DNA of 64,000 bases from Octadecabacter antarcticus 307 (lineage in GTDB: Bacteria > Pseudomonadota > Alphaproteobacteria > Rhodobacterales > Rhodobacteraceae): NCBI RefSeq assembly GCF_000155675.2, contig NC_020911.1:3276501-3340500 (forward strand), written 5' to 3'. Positions 8,417 through 17,591 of the stretch are shown piece by piece. The position numbers were made by a program, and so were the translations under genes. Within the stretch, counting starts at the first letter, position 1, and each line of letters starts with the position of its first letter. The notes beneath the pieces were generated by a model. That model saw nothing but the letters and a program-made list of their open reading frames with translations. It searched no databases and had not been told where the DNA came from.

Positions 8417-9151
8417 TTATGTGTCCTCACTCAGGGATTTTCCCGCGTCTTCGACTGCATCTTCAGCCTCGTGGCTGACGATAATCATATCAATTTCACC
8501 GCGCAAAATACGCACCAGCGACTGCACCAGACGATACAACATCAACGCCATTGCGAACGGAACGATCATATAGGGAATAAAACGCGGCATTTTTTCATAA
8601 GGCTCACCGACGTTGAATGTGTTTTCCAACCACGTCTGGCCAAACGGGATCGGCAGTTGTTCCGTTTCATACCAACCCTGATCGCGCGTATTTTCAAAGA
8701 AACCACCAAAGGTGAACCCGAACAAACCAGCACCATCTTCGGCCCGGACGATTCCCGGAATGACCCGCCCAGTGGTGGCGTCCAATCCGGCAAACGGCGC
8801 CCAGTAGTCCCAGCCGCCCTTCAACAAAAGCATGGCATAGAAAATACAAACCAGTGACGCCCAAATGCCCATGCGTTTGCGTAATTTCGGCCCAACCAAA
8901 TTCAAAACCGCGTCTACCCCAAGGTGACTAACCACTTTGAAACCGTACGAAATACCAAACAAAACCAGCCATGCGAACAGGACGAGCGTAAGCTCAAGCC
9001 CCCAAATCAGCTGACTGTTAAATCCATAGCGCATCACGACGTTGATGAACGTGACGACTGTCATCAAGCCAAGCAGCACTGCAATAATGCTCTCTTCGAG
9101 CGTGTGAACAATCGCGCCCGCGCGACTTTTCGGATGATCGGCCCCAGACAT
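8417..9151 (-). CDS. dctQ: TRAP transporter small permease (DctQ)
   Basis: The 244-residue protein has four membrane segments in the DctQ pattern (LEESIIAVLLGLMTVVTFINVVMRY near the start). It is larger than the usual 160-180 residues because of a soluble loop of about 80 residues between segments three and four. The ATG at 9151 has GGGGGCG upstream; an ATG at 9217 would add 22 residues and cannot be excluded. It joins the periplasmic receptor DctP to the channel subunit DctM. Confidence 0.85.
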   Translation of the reverse strand: MSGADHPKSRAGAIVHTLEESIIAVLLGLMTVVTFINVVMRYGFNSQLIWGLELTLVLFAWLVLFGISYGFKVVSHLGVDAVLNLVGPKLRKRMGIWASLVCIFYAMLLLKGGWDYWAPFAGLDATTGRVIPGIVRAEDGAGLFGFTFGGFFENTRDQGWYETEQLPIPFGQTWLENTFNVGEPYEKMPRFIPYMIVPFAMALMLYRLVQSLVRILRGEIDMIIVSHEAEDAVEDAGKSLSEDT

Positions 9152-9230
9152 GTTTCGCCCCCCTGCGCGACGTGTGCGGATCGGCCACTTAAAATGGCCG
9201 ATCCAGAAGTAATGCAATCAAAACTCCGGC

Positions 9231-10244
9231 TTACAGCGCCGCGTTGATCGCTTGTGCTGCGTCGATGTTGTCTTGGCCTACGTCCTCGACAAACTGCTCC
9301 CAGACGGGTTTCATTGTCTCAACCCAAACTGCGCGCTGCTCTGACGTTAGTTCAAGAATGGTGCCGCCTGCGTCGATAATGGACTGCTTGGCAACCTCGT
9401 TCACTGCAAAGGATTCAGCGTTACGCATCGTCGTGACTTCATCCAGAATGGTCAGGAACTGGTCGCGCACATCGGCGTCCAAAGAGTCGAGAAAATCAAC
9501 AGACGTCACAACAAGATAGTCGATGATGCCGTGGTTGGTTTCTGTCGTCCCGTCTTGAACTTCAAAGAACTTTTGACCCCAAACGTTAGACCATGTGTTC
9601 TCCTGACCGTCGACAACACCTGTCTGCAAAGCGCCGTATACTTCGGAAAACGCCATTGGTTGCGGCGATGCGCCCATGGCTTCCATCTGTGCGACAAGAA
9701 CATCAGACGCCTGAACGCGAAACTTCAGACCTTCTGCATCCGTTGGCAATGCCAGCGGCACGTTTGCCGACATCTGCTTCATGCCATTGTGCCAGTACGC
9801 CAGACCCTGAAGGCCGCGACGCTGCATGGAATTGAGCATGCCTTGGCCTGTTTCAGACGCTTGGAATTGATCAACCGCGTCGATGTTTGTGAACATGAAC
9901 GGCAGATCGAAAATGCGGAACTGGCGGGTGAAGGCTTCGAACTTGGACAGCGATGGTGCGGCCAGTTGAACGTCGCCCTGAAGCATCGCTTCAAGCACTT
10001 GGTCATCGTTATAAAGCGACGATTGCGGGAACACTTCCATGCACATCACACCGTTCATTTCAGCGTTCACCCGTTCTTGCAGCAATGTTGCCGCGATGCC
10101 TTTTGGGTGACGGTCGGTGTTGGTGACGTGGCTAAACTTAACAACGATCTCGCCGTCATCACACCCTTCATGGCCGTCCGCAAATGCGGCACCAGCAGAC
10201 ACCGTCAAAGCAGCGATGGACACTGCATTCATGAGAAACTTCAT
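9231..10244 (-). CDS. dctP: TRAP transporter periplasmic binding protein (DctP)
   Basis: The 337-residue DctP-family receptor has a Sec signal peptide (MKFLMNAVSIAALTVSAGAAFA) and a mature start near residue 24. Family features are VKFSHVTNTDRHPKGIAA, the core arginine region GLKFRVQAS, and PMAFSEVYGALQTGVVDGQENTWSN. It captures an organic acid in the periplasm and delivers it to DctQM. The start at 10244 has AGGGAG ahead of it. It is first of dctPQM and lies downstream of its likely regulators. Confidence 0.93.
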   Translation of the reverse strand: MKFLMNAVSIAALTVSAGAAFADGHEGCDDGEIVVKFSHVTNTDRHPKGIAATLLQERVNAEMNGVMCMEVFPQSSLYNDDQVLEAMLQGDVQLAAPSLSKFEAFTRQFRIFDLPFMFTNIDAVDQFQASETGQGMLNSMQRRGLQGLAYWHNGMKQMSANVPLALPTDAEGLKFRVQASDVLVAQMEAMGASPQPMAFSEVYGALQTGVVDGQENTWSNVWGQKFFEVQDGTTETNHGIIDYLVVTSVDFLDSLDADVRDQFLTILDEVTTMRNAESFAVNEVAKQSIIDAGGTILELTSEQRAVWVETMKPVWEQFVEDVGQDNIDAAQAINAAL

Positions 10245-10394
10245 TGGTTTACTCCCTAGGAATTTTAATCGGTCCGACCCCTCCCGGGCCGACCACCCGC
10301 CTATAAAGGGTGAAATGTCGGCCACGAGGAAGAGAAGACTCCAAAAGCCGCCAAAGCATTGGTTAAGAACTATAAAAAACGAACAAAGTCACAC

Positions 10395-10422
10395 TTTATA
10401 AACGATCAACGCGGATTGTCAC
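10395..10422 (-). promoter_or_regulatory. Candidate sigma70-type promoter of dctP
   Basis: On the minus strand GTGACA (10417-10422) and TATAAA (10395-10400) are separated by 16 bases. This is the best match in the 215-base gap before dctP. I saw no clear sigma54 site (TGGCAC-N5-TTGCA) in the gap, in line with the regulator lacking a GAFTGA loop. Confidence 0.35.
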
Positions 10423-10459
10423 ACGCCTGCTACCGCCAACCGTGTGGAAAACCGCACAG

Positions 10460-11704
10460 TTAGCTGCGAAAATCCTCGGGTTTGATCCGGTGGCGTGTCA
10501 GCTTATCATAAAACGTTTTGCGCGCCAGTTTCAGCGCATCAGCGGCTTCGCCAGACCGCCCCTCAGACTGCTGCAGGGCTTCGATCAACAACGACCGTTC
10601 CACCTGCGCCAGCTGTTCCGCCAACCCGCTGCCCTTCCCTAATACCAAAGCGTCCTCGTCAGTGCCGCCCGAAATGCGCAAGGCAAACCGCATCGCGGTG
10701 TTCATCAGCCCGCGCGCATTGCCCGGCCAATCCTGCGCCATCAGCCCCGCAATGACATCTTGGGTGATTTGCGGTTCAACTAAATTCGCCTGCTCGCAGG
10801 CTTGGGCGACATAGTGGCGGAACAGCGCCGGAATATCCTCAGGCCGTTCACGCAGTGCGGGCACATGCACCCGCATCAAATCGAGGCGATAGAACAAGTC
10901 CGTGCTAAACCGCCCCTGCGCCACTTCGTCAACGATATCGCGTGATGTGCCGGACAAAACCCGCACTGTTCCGCCCACTTCTAAGGCTTCAAGCAGTGCA
11001 AACTGCACGGCGGGCGCCAACGCTGTGACCTCATCCAGATAAAGCGTGCCGGAACCAGCCTCAAGCAAAGCTGCCGCCAAATCAACCGCTGACAATTGCG
11101 CCGCAGGGCGCTTGACAAAGGGGCGACTGGCGGCGCCTGACAACAAATGGATTACTTCGGCGATCTTTGGCGTTCCGGTCCCCGGCTCGCCCGTGATCAA
11201 GACTTCAGCGTTGGTGCGGGCAACTGTGCGAACCCGCCCGCGCAATGCATCTGACATCGCGGACACACCAACCAGCATCCGCGCCGCCGCATCGCCGCGA
11301 TCCAGTTCCAGCTTGAGGCGGCGATTTTCAATAACCAGTGTTCGCGCCTGCAACGCTTTCGCAACGACTGCCAATAACTCCTTGGCACCACAGGGTTTTT
11401 CCAAGAATGCAAAGGCACCTTCTGACATCGCTTTGACGGCCATAGGAATGTCACCTTCGCCCGTCAGCAAAATCACCGGCAATTCCGGATCCACCTTTCG
11501 CACGTGGTCCAGCAGGAAAAATCCATCCCGCCCGGGCATACGGATATCCGTGACAATCACCCCATCAAAACTGGTGGAAATATGATCCTTGGCCTCAACA
11601 TAAGATCCCGCCCTTACGGGTACCAAATCGGCCAGTTCAACTGTTTGGCCCAAGGCCTCACGGACGTCACGTTCGTCATCAACGATCAAAACATGGGTGC
11701 TCAT
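10460..11704 (-). CDS. NtrC/DctD-type response regulator without GAFTGA loop
   Basis: The 414-residue protein has a receiver domain (residues 1-120; acidic pocket DDE, phosphorylated Asp in IVTDIRMPG, Lys in LEKPCG), an AAA+ domain (about 140-360) and a Fis-type HTH (about 370-412). The Walker A loop is unusual (GEPGTGTPK instead of GETGTGKE) and the GAFTGA loop that contacts sigma54 is missing; Walker B is TLYLDEV. It probably does not activate sigma54 polymerase. It overlaps its kinase gene by four bases and lies before dctP, so it most likely controls the TRAP operon. Confidence 0.88.
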   Translation of the reverse strand: MSTHVLIVDDERDVREALGQTVELADLVPVRAGSYVEAKDHISTSFDGVIVTDIRMPGRDGFFLLDHVRKVDPELPVILLTGEGDIPMAVKAMSEGAFAFLEKPCGAKELLAVVAKALQARTLVIENRRLKLELDRGDAAARMLVGVSAMSDALRGRVRTVARTNAEVLITGEPGTGTPKIAEVIHLLSGAASRPFVKRPAAQLSAVDLAAALLEAGSGTLYLDEVTALAPAVQFALLEALEVGGTVRVLSGTSRDIVDEVAQGRFSTDLFYRLDLMRVHVPALRERPEDIPALFRHYVAQACEQANLVEPQITQDVIAGLMAQDWPGNARGLMNTAMRFALRISGGTDEDALVLGKGSGLAEQLAQVERSLLIEALQQSEGRSGEAADALKLARKTFYDKLTRHRIKPEDFRS

Positions 11705-13518
11705 GGCGCGGCCTCTCGAGGGTGTGTTCCATCCAATGTCACAGTGAAAATCGCACCGCTGCTGGGGTGATTGCGACCACGGATCATACCGCCAAAGCTT
11801 TGAACCAAACCATAAGAAATCGACAGCCCTAAACCCATACCATTTTGCCCCACGCCATCCTGTTCTGTTACGTTTTGGTTCACCTTCTTGGTCGTATAGA
11901 ACGGATCGAAAATGCGGTCCGGTTCGTCCAGACCCGGACCCGTATCGCGCACAAACAGCTCTACCCGCCCATCCACTTGCTCGGTGTCAATCTCGATGCG
12001 TCGGACAAAACTCTGGCCTTCCATTGCGTCCATCGCATTGGTCACGAGGTTCAACACAACCTGTTGCAAACGCACCTCTCCGCCGCGCACGATCAGCGGC
12101 GTTTCAGGGGCGGTCCAGATTATGTCCACGCCACTGGATTTTGCCCGCGCCTGTGTCATCTCCAACACTGCCACCATGACCGAACGCAGGTCCACATCTG
12201 TCAGACCCTCGCTTTCTTGTTTTGCAAAGCTGCGCAGGTTGCGGATGATGCGCCCCATGCGGCGGGCAAGGTCGGCGATACGGCTAAGGTTCTCACCCGC
12301 GACGCCCGTATTGCCACGTTCCAAATAACTTTCGGCATTTTCGGCGTAGCTGCGAATGGCCATCAGCGGTTGGTTCAACTCATGGCTGATCCCAGCAGAC
12401 ATTTGCCCTAGCGCGGACAGTTTCCCCGCCTGCACAAGATCGCTTTGCGCCTTCTTAAGCTGCGCCTCTGCCTCCGTGCGTACACGAACTTCGTGGCGCA
12501 ATTCGGCGTTGGCGTGGGATAATTCTGCAGTGCGGGTCTGTACCGCGCCTTCCAACTTGGCGTTGGCATCCGCCAAGGTGCGGCGGCGTTCTGTGGCCAA
12601 AAACAACATCGCGCCAAATGCCAGACAGATCGCAGCCGCAACCCCCGCCTGCAACTGCGCAAGAAGCTGCGCGGGTGCAACGTCCAACAACGCTTCACCG
12701 GTCATCTGAATTTCGGGCAGCGCCAACGACAAATGCAGCGCCTTACGTGGCACGTAGCGTTGCCCCTGCACGGTCCAAATCGCACGACCACGACGGTCTA
12801 CGATCGAATGAGTCATGAAGGGGCGCGGCAAGTCCGGCGCATATTCGGCCGTCGCGCTTCGTGTCGTGCTTTCGACCTCGCGGGCCATAAAAACCATTTC
12901 GGAGCGGTTGGAAATAAACGTAACACCCAGTTCATCAGTGAAGAAAACTGTTGGCCGCGCGCCGCGCCAAACGGACTCAACCGCATCAACATCAACAACA
13001 ACGATCACCACCCCGACCACAGGGCCGGCGTCCGAAAACACCGGCGATGCAAACAGAAACGTGCGCTTGTCGTAGCGTTCCTGTACAAGGTGAAACACCC
13101 CCAGCGCGCCATCCATCGCGCGGGTAAAATAGGGTTGATCCGCGTGGATCTCAGCGCCATTGCCTGACGCGGACGCCAATTCGCGCCCGCCAACAGACAC
13201 CACCAGAATATCCAAACTACCTGTCTTATCAGCCGTTTGACGCAACAAATCTGCCACCCCAGTCGCTTCCCTGTCCCAGTCCCCGTCCACCGTAGCCGCA
13301 ACTGTGGGATGATCCGCCATCAACACGGCCAATTCACGGTAGCTATGCAACTCACCTGTCAGGCGGTCCGACGCCAGCGCCAGATCGGACCGGCCCCGTT
13401 GTGCTAACTGATCAAGTGCGGACATATAACCGACCCATCCGACCCCCGCCGACAACGCCGTTACTGCGACCAGAAAGGTCACGACTGCTATGATGCGAGT
13501 GTGCAAGGCGTTTGACAT
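11701..13518 (-). CDS. DctB-like membrane sensor histidine kinase
   Basis: The 605-residue kinase has a transmembrane segment at about 10-32, a periplasmic double-Cache region at about 35-270, a second membrane segment at about 290-308, a coiled coil, a HisKA domain with the phosphorylated His near 379 (GISHELNQPL) and an ATPase domain (N box LVTNAMDA near 491; G1 DTGPGL near 525). It should sense the TRAP substrate or a related acid outside the cell and phosphorylate the regulator it overlaps (ATGA). Confidence 0.92.
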   Translation of the reverse strand: MSNALHTRIIAVVTFLVAVTALSAGVGWVGYMSALDQLAQRGRSDLALASDRLTGELHSYRELAVLMADHPTVAATVDGDWDREATGVADLLRQTADKTGSLDILVVSVGGRELASASGNGAEIHADQPYFTRAMDGALGVFHLVQERYDKRTFLFASPVFSDAGPVVGVVIVVVDVDAVESVWRGARPTVFFTDELGVTFISNRSEMVFMAREVESTTRSATAEYAPDLPRPFMTHSIVDRRGRAIWTVQGQRYVPRKALHLSLALPEIQMTGEALLDVAPAQLLAQLQAGVAAAICLAFGAMLFLATERRRTLADANAKLEGAVQTRTAELSHANAELRHEVRVRTEAEAQLKKAQSDLVQAGKLSALGQMSAGISHELNQPLMAIRSYAENAESYLERGNTGVAGENLSRIADLARRMGRIIRNLRSFAKQESEGLTDVDLRSVMVAVLEMTQARAKSSGVDIIWTAPETPLIVRGGEVRLQQVVLNLVTNAMDAMEGQSFVRRIEIDTEQVDGRVELFVRDTGPGLDEPDRIFDPFYTTKKVNQNVTEQDGVGQNGMGLGLSISYGLVQSFGGMIRGRNHPSSGAIFTVTLDGTHPREAAP

Positions 13519-13563
13519 GTGGCGAGACTAGGAACCAAGGCTTGTAAAGACCAGAGGTGTCCT

Positions 13564-13605
13564 TCCTTGCAAAGGACAAATCACGACGCTCCTTGCAAAG
13601 GACAA
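13564..13605. repeat. Two 16-bp direct repeats before the P450 gene
   Basis: TCCTTGCAAAGGACAA occurs at 13564-13579 and 13590-13605, 26 bases apart, in the 109-base gap between the divergent kinase and P450 genes. Each unit is itself close to a palindrome (TCCTT/AAGGA). This looks like a protein binding site; which gene it controls is not known. Confidence 0.6.
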
Positions 13606-13627
13606 TTCTCACTGGCATCAGACAGCC

Positions 13628-14806
13628 ATGCAAAGCCTCACCCAATCACCCACCGATCCCACCTTCGTGCAAGACCCCTACCCGTTTTATGAAGCGGCAC
13701 GTTCCGCGGGGGATTGGGGTACGGGGGATTTGTTTTATTGGACCGATTACGGCGCAGTCTGTGCTGTGTCGCACGCGGCTGTCGCGGCATGCCTTAAAGA
13801 CAAACGCATGGGGCGCGAAATTCCTGCCGAATTCGCACCTGCAATCCCCGCCCACATCGCCCCGTTCTACGCGGTCGAATCCCATTCGATGTTGGAGTTG
13901 AACCCACCGCGCCACACGCGTCTGCGCGGTCTGGTTTTGCGTGCCTTCACATCGCGCCGAATTGCAGAATTAGAACCAGAGATTGCGACGCTGTGCCACC
14001 AGTTGATCGACGAATTTCCAAACGGGGAATTCGATCTGCTTAACGCCTATGCCCGCACCGTTCCCGTGATCATCATTGCCCGCCTTCTAGGGGTGCCGGA
14101 AACCCGCGCGGATGATCTGCTTGCGTGGTCCAACGCGATGGTTTCGATGTATGTCAGCGGTCGCACCCGCGCCGTCGAAGACAAAGCCGTCGCTGCAACC
14201 GATAGCTTCGTTGCGTTCCTGCGCGGATATGTTGACGAAAAACGCAAAACCCCCGCTGATGATCTGTTGTCGCACCTGATTGCCGCCGAAGAGGACGGTG
14301 AAAAACTGACAACGGACGAATTGATCACCACCTGCATCCTGCTGCTAAATGCCGGCCATGAGGCGACCGTGCACACCTTGGGCAACACCGTCAAAACCCT
14401 GCTGGACCGCGATATTCGCACGGTGGATGCGCAGATCGTAGAAGAAGCCCTGCGGTTTGACCCGCCGCTGCACATGTTTGATCGCTACGTGATTGAGGAC
14501 TGCGTGGTCTTTGGCCATGCGTTCAAACGCGGTGACACAGTTAAATGTCTGCTCGGGGCCGCCAACCGTGACTCAGCAGCCTATCCCGATCCGAACACGT
14601 TTGATCCAACCCGCAAAGGTCCAGTCAACGTAGCCTTTGGCGGCGGCATCCATTTTTGCGTCGGCGCACCGCTGGCACGGCTGGAATTGCGCGTGGCGTT
14701 GCAGGTTTTGTTTGACCGATGCCCAAATCTGCGCCTGACAGTGCAGCCACAATATGGCGACACCTACCACTTTCACGGGCTTCAGGCCTTGCACGTCCGC
14801 ACTTGA
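13628..14806 (+). CDS. Cytochrome P450 (class I bacterial type)
   Basis: The 392-residue soluble P450 has the I-helix motif NAGHEATVHTLG, the ExxR pair in EEALRFDPP and the heme-binding loop FGGGIHFCVGAPLARLE with the axial cysteine. It would need separate ferredoxin and reductase partners, none of which is nearby. The substrate is unknown. It is divergent from the kinase gene; the twin direct repeat lies just upstream. Confidence 0.93.
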   Translation: MQSLTQSPTDPTFVQDPYPFYEAARSAGDWGTGDLFYWTDYGAVCAVSHAAVAACLKDKRMGREIPAEFAPAIPAHIAPFYAVESHSMLELNPPRHTRLRGLVLRAFTSRRIAELEPEIATLCHQLIDEFPNGEFDLLNAYARTVPVIIIARLLGVPETRADDLLAWSNAMVSMYVSGRTRAVEDKAVAATDSFVAFLRGYVDEKRKTPADDLLSHLIAAEEDGEKLTTDELITTCILLLNAGHEATVHTLGNTVKTLLDRDIRTVDAQIVEEALRFDPPLHMFDRYVIEDCVVFGHAFKRGDTVKCLLGAANRDSAAYPDPNTFDPTRKGPVNVAFGGGIHFCVGAPLARLELRVALQVLFDRCPNLRLTVQPQYGDTYHFHGLQALHVRT

Positions 14807-14927
14807 CCCCGCGCCAACAGGACGCCACATTAACCGCCAAGGGGCGCACCGCGAACACCCCCGTGAGGCCCAGTCGTGTAGAATTGGGGCAAAAGGTTCG
14901 CATGTTCACCGAAAGGAAGCATGCGCT

Positions 14928-15725
14928 ATGGCTGCCCCAAACGAAATCAACTGCAAAGAAATGTTACGCCTGATCGGGATGCCCGACTGTCCTGCGATCG
15001 TCGATATCTCAATCGATCCCGATTTTGCCGAAGATCCGTTTCTGATCCCACGATCATTTTGCCATCCCCACTCCGACCTTGGAGGCTTGATTGCACGACT
15101 TGACGGGCACGCATGTATTGCGGCCTGTCAGCTGGGCATCAAACTCAGCCAAGGTCTGAAATCGCGCCTGCGCGGACGCGGCGTTGATGCGCAATACCTC
15201 GCAGGTGACATGTATGGTTGGCGCGAAATGGCGAATGCACCGCGTATTCCGTTTGCCGCTTTGCCCGCGTCCAACATGTGGGTCACACGGCATCGCCCGA
15301 AGATTGATCGTATTGCCTGCCGGTGGCTGATCCGCCGTTTTGTCGACGGCGGTGCAGAATTCATGTTCGTGTCCCCCGACCAAGTGGCGGGTGTTGCAGG
15401 TCGCTACAACGCCACGCCGTTCGACATCCCCGATGTGGCGCTGACCCGCCACGGCGACCTTTGCAGGTTTGATGCCATGCTCGACTTGTTTGATCTGCGC
15501 ACTGACGCGCTGAATCGCCTGTCCCAAGTCATCCGCGCCGCTGACACAGGAAGCGACGACACCCCGCAAGCCGCTAGTTTACTTGCGTTTTCCGTTGGTC
15601 TGTCGCGGATAAATCACGATGATCACCCGCAACTAGACGCCGCCATTCCGCTGTATGATGCGCTGTACCGCTGGGCCCTTGATGGTGCCCATGAAATCCA
15701 CGCAAGTCTGTTGGACCCATCATGA
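14928..15725 (+). CDS. chrB: ChrB-type chromate resistance regulator
   Basis: The 265-residue protein joins an N-terminal rhodanese-like domain (about 1-115) to a ChrB C-terminal domain (WVTRHRPKIDRIACRWLIRRF; FDAMLDLFDL). In other bacteria ChrB senses chromate and controls chrA. The start ATG 14928 has AGGAAG upstream; the open frame extends back into noncoding sequence. It overlaps chrA by four bases (ATGA). Confidence 0.85.
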   Translation: MAAPNEINCKEMLRLIGMPDCPAIVDISIDPDFAEDPFLIPRSFCHPHSDLGGLIARLDGHACIAACQLGIKLSQGLKSRLRGRGVDAQYLAGDMYGWREMANAPRIPFAALPASNMWVTRHRPKIDRIACRWLIRRFVDGGAEFMFVSPDQVAGVAGRYNATPFDIPDVALTRHGDLCRFDAMLDLFDLRTDALNRLSQVIRAADTGSDDTPQAASLLAFSVGLSRINHDDHPQLDAAIPLYDALYRWALDGAHEIHASLLDPS

Positions 15726-16960
15726 CGAATCAGGAAATGGTGCAGATTTTTGGCCGTATTGGGTGCCTATCATTCGGCGGGCCAGCCGCCCAAATCGCCC
15801 TGATGCAAAAAGAACTGGTAGATGACCGTCCACTGTTAAGCCAAGCCGATTTTCTCAAAGCGCTTTCGTTTTGCATGATGTTGCCCGGCCCAGAAGCGAT
15901 GCAATTGGCGACCTACGCGGGCTGGAAATTGAATGGGCTGCGCGGTGGACTTATTGCGGGTGGTTTGTTCGTCCTCCCCGGTGCGTTGCTGATCGGCGTG
16001 CTGGCTTTTGCCTACGCCTCCTTTGGCGCGCTGCCGCTGGTGCAAGCGGCGTTTCTTGGCATTAAAGCGGCGGTCATTATCATCGTGGTGCAGGCGATCA
16101 TAAAGCTGCTTGGCCGCGCATTGGGGCGTCGCGATCACCGCATCGTTGCGGCCCTCGCGTTTGCGGCATTGTTCCTTTTCAACATGCCGTTTCCAGTCGT
16201 GATCGTGCTGGCGGCCACCTATGGCGCTTGGACTTGCAGCGATCATTCCTCGGTGAAAACCGCCCTGCCGTGGCGTCAATCCATCGCGCCAGCCGTTGTC
16301 GGCGGGTGTTTGTGGGTCGCGCCGCTTTTTCTGGCTTGGATCGCAGGCGCGACATTCCTGCTGGCAATCGGGCTGTTCTTCTCGAAACTCGCGCTTGTGA
16401 CGTTCGGCGGCGCCTACGCCGTGCTGGCCTATATGACGCAAGCGGTGGTGACAGATTACGGCTGGCTGACCACACCACAAATGATCGACGCGCTTGGTCT
16501 TGCGGAAACCACCCCCGGCCCACTGATTTTGGTGACACAATTTGTCGGCCTTCTGGCGGGCACAGCGAAGGGAGGCTGGGCATTGGGGTTTCTTGCGGGC
16601 CTGATGACATTGTGGGTGACGTTCGTGCCCTGTTTCATCTGGATATTCGCCGGTGCGCCGCTCATTGATTGGCTTGATGGCTACCCGCGCATACGCGCTG
16701 GATTGGCCGCAATCACCGCCGCTGTCGTCGGTGTCATCGCCAACCTATCGCTGTGGTTTGCAGCACACGTGATGTATAAAGACGTCGCCGTTTCGTCTGG
16801 CATGGTGTCCATCCTCGCGCCCGTCTGGTCGTCGTTCAATATCGCCGCTGCGCTGCTGACCATGCTTGCCTGCGCACTTTTGTTGTGGCGCAAATGGGGG
16901 ATGATACGGACGCTGGCTGTTATGGCAGCTGTGGGCATCGCGATGATGCCATTGACCTAA
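15722..16960 (+). CDS. chrA: ChrA chromate efflux transporter
   Basis: The 412-residue inner-membrane protein is a full-length CHR transporter made of two homologous halves. Each has the family motif: IGCLSFGGPAAQIALMQ in the first and LALVTFGGAYAVLAYM in the second; PGPEAMQLATYAGW and TTPGPLILVTQFVG follow. It exports chromate with proton-motive force. It forms an operon with chrB. Confidence 0.93.
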   Translation: MTNQEMVQIFGRIGCLSFGGPAAQIALMQKELVDDRPLLSQADFLKALSFCMMLPGPEAMQLATYAGWKLNGLRGGLIAGGLFVLPGALLIGVLAFAYASFGALPLVQAAFLGIKAAVIIIVVQAIIKLLGRALGRRDHRIVAALAFAALFLFNMPFPVVIVLAATYGAWTCSDHSSVKTALPWRQSIAPAVVGGCLWVAPLFLAWIAGATFLLAIGLFFSKLALVTFGGAYAVLAYMTQAVVTDYGWLTTPQMIDALGLAETTPGPLILVTQFVGLLAGTAKGGWALGFLAGLMTLWVTFVPCFIWIFAGAPLIDWLDGYPRIRAGLAAITAAVVGVIANLSLWFAAHVMYKDVAVSSGMVSILAPVWSSFNIAAALLTMLACALLLWRKWGMIRTLAVMAAVGIAMMPLT

Positions 16961-17025
16961 TCCCCCCCTTTTATCCGGCCCAGAACCCCGTATGGTGGGC
17001 ATGTCTGAAAATCCGGAGCTGCCCC

Positions 17026-17496
17026 GTGTCCAATACAATTCATAAAATCGATTACGGCAACCTGATGCACAAAGCGATGCGCGGGCTTATCCTTGAGGTC
17101 TTGACCGACGTGTGCGCCAAAGGCCTGCCTGGGAATCATCATTTCTTCATAACCTTTGACACCATGCATCCAGGCGTCGAAATCGCCGATTGGCTGTCAG
17201 ACCGCTACCCGGGTGAAATGACAATCGTGATTCAGCACCAATACGAAAGCCTGAGAGTCACCGACCAAGGGTTTTCAATCACGCTGAGCTTTGGTGACAA
17301 GCCAGAACCTTTGTATGTGCCCTACGATGCGATCAAAACATTCGTCGATCCGTCCGTTGAATTCGGCCTGCGGTTTGAAGCCCAAGACGAAGACGGCGAC
17401 GCACCAGAAGCCCCGATGGATGTCATGGCAGAACCCGAAAAAGATGCGCCCAAAAAGGACGCTGATGTCGTGTCTTTGGATCAGTTCCGCAAGTAA
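17026..17496 (+). CDS. sspB: SspB, ClpXP specificity-enhancing factor (alpha type)
   Basis: The 156-residue adaptor has the SspB core (IDYGNLMHKAMRG, GNHHFFITFDTMHPGVE, PEMTIVIQ-like EMTIVIQHQYE, FVDPSVEFGLRFE) and an acidic linker ending in a short C-terminal tail (VVSLDQFRK) like the ClpX-binding tail of SspB. It delivers ssrA-tagged proteins to ClpXP. GTG 17026 is chosen as the start because GGAG lies upstream and the conserved region begins there; the longer frame reads into chrA. Confidence 0.9.
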   Translation: MSNTIHKIDYGNLMHKAMRGLILEVLTDVCAKGLPGNHHFFITFDTMHPGVEIADWLSDRYPGEMTIVIQHQYESLRVTDQGFSITLSFGDKPEPLYVPYDAIKTFVDPSVEFGLRFEAQDEDGDAPEAPMDVMAEPEKDAPKKDADVVSLDQFRK

Positions 17497-17591
17497 TTTG
17501 CGCGGATTGTTTGGTTGCGACGCACGGGCCGCGCCGCTAAACGGCATGCAACTGTATACAGAACCACATCCCCCTGCGTGAGGACCATTCT

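Noticed and set aside
10245..10459. Search for a sigma54 promoter before dctP
   Set aside because: No TGGCAC-N5-TTGCA match on the minus strand; only a sigma70-like candidate was found.
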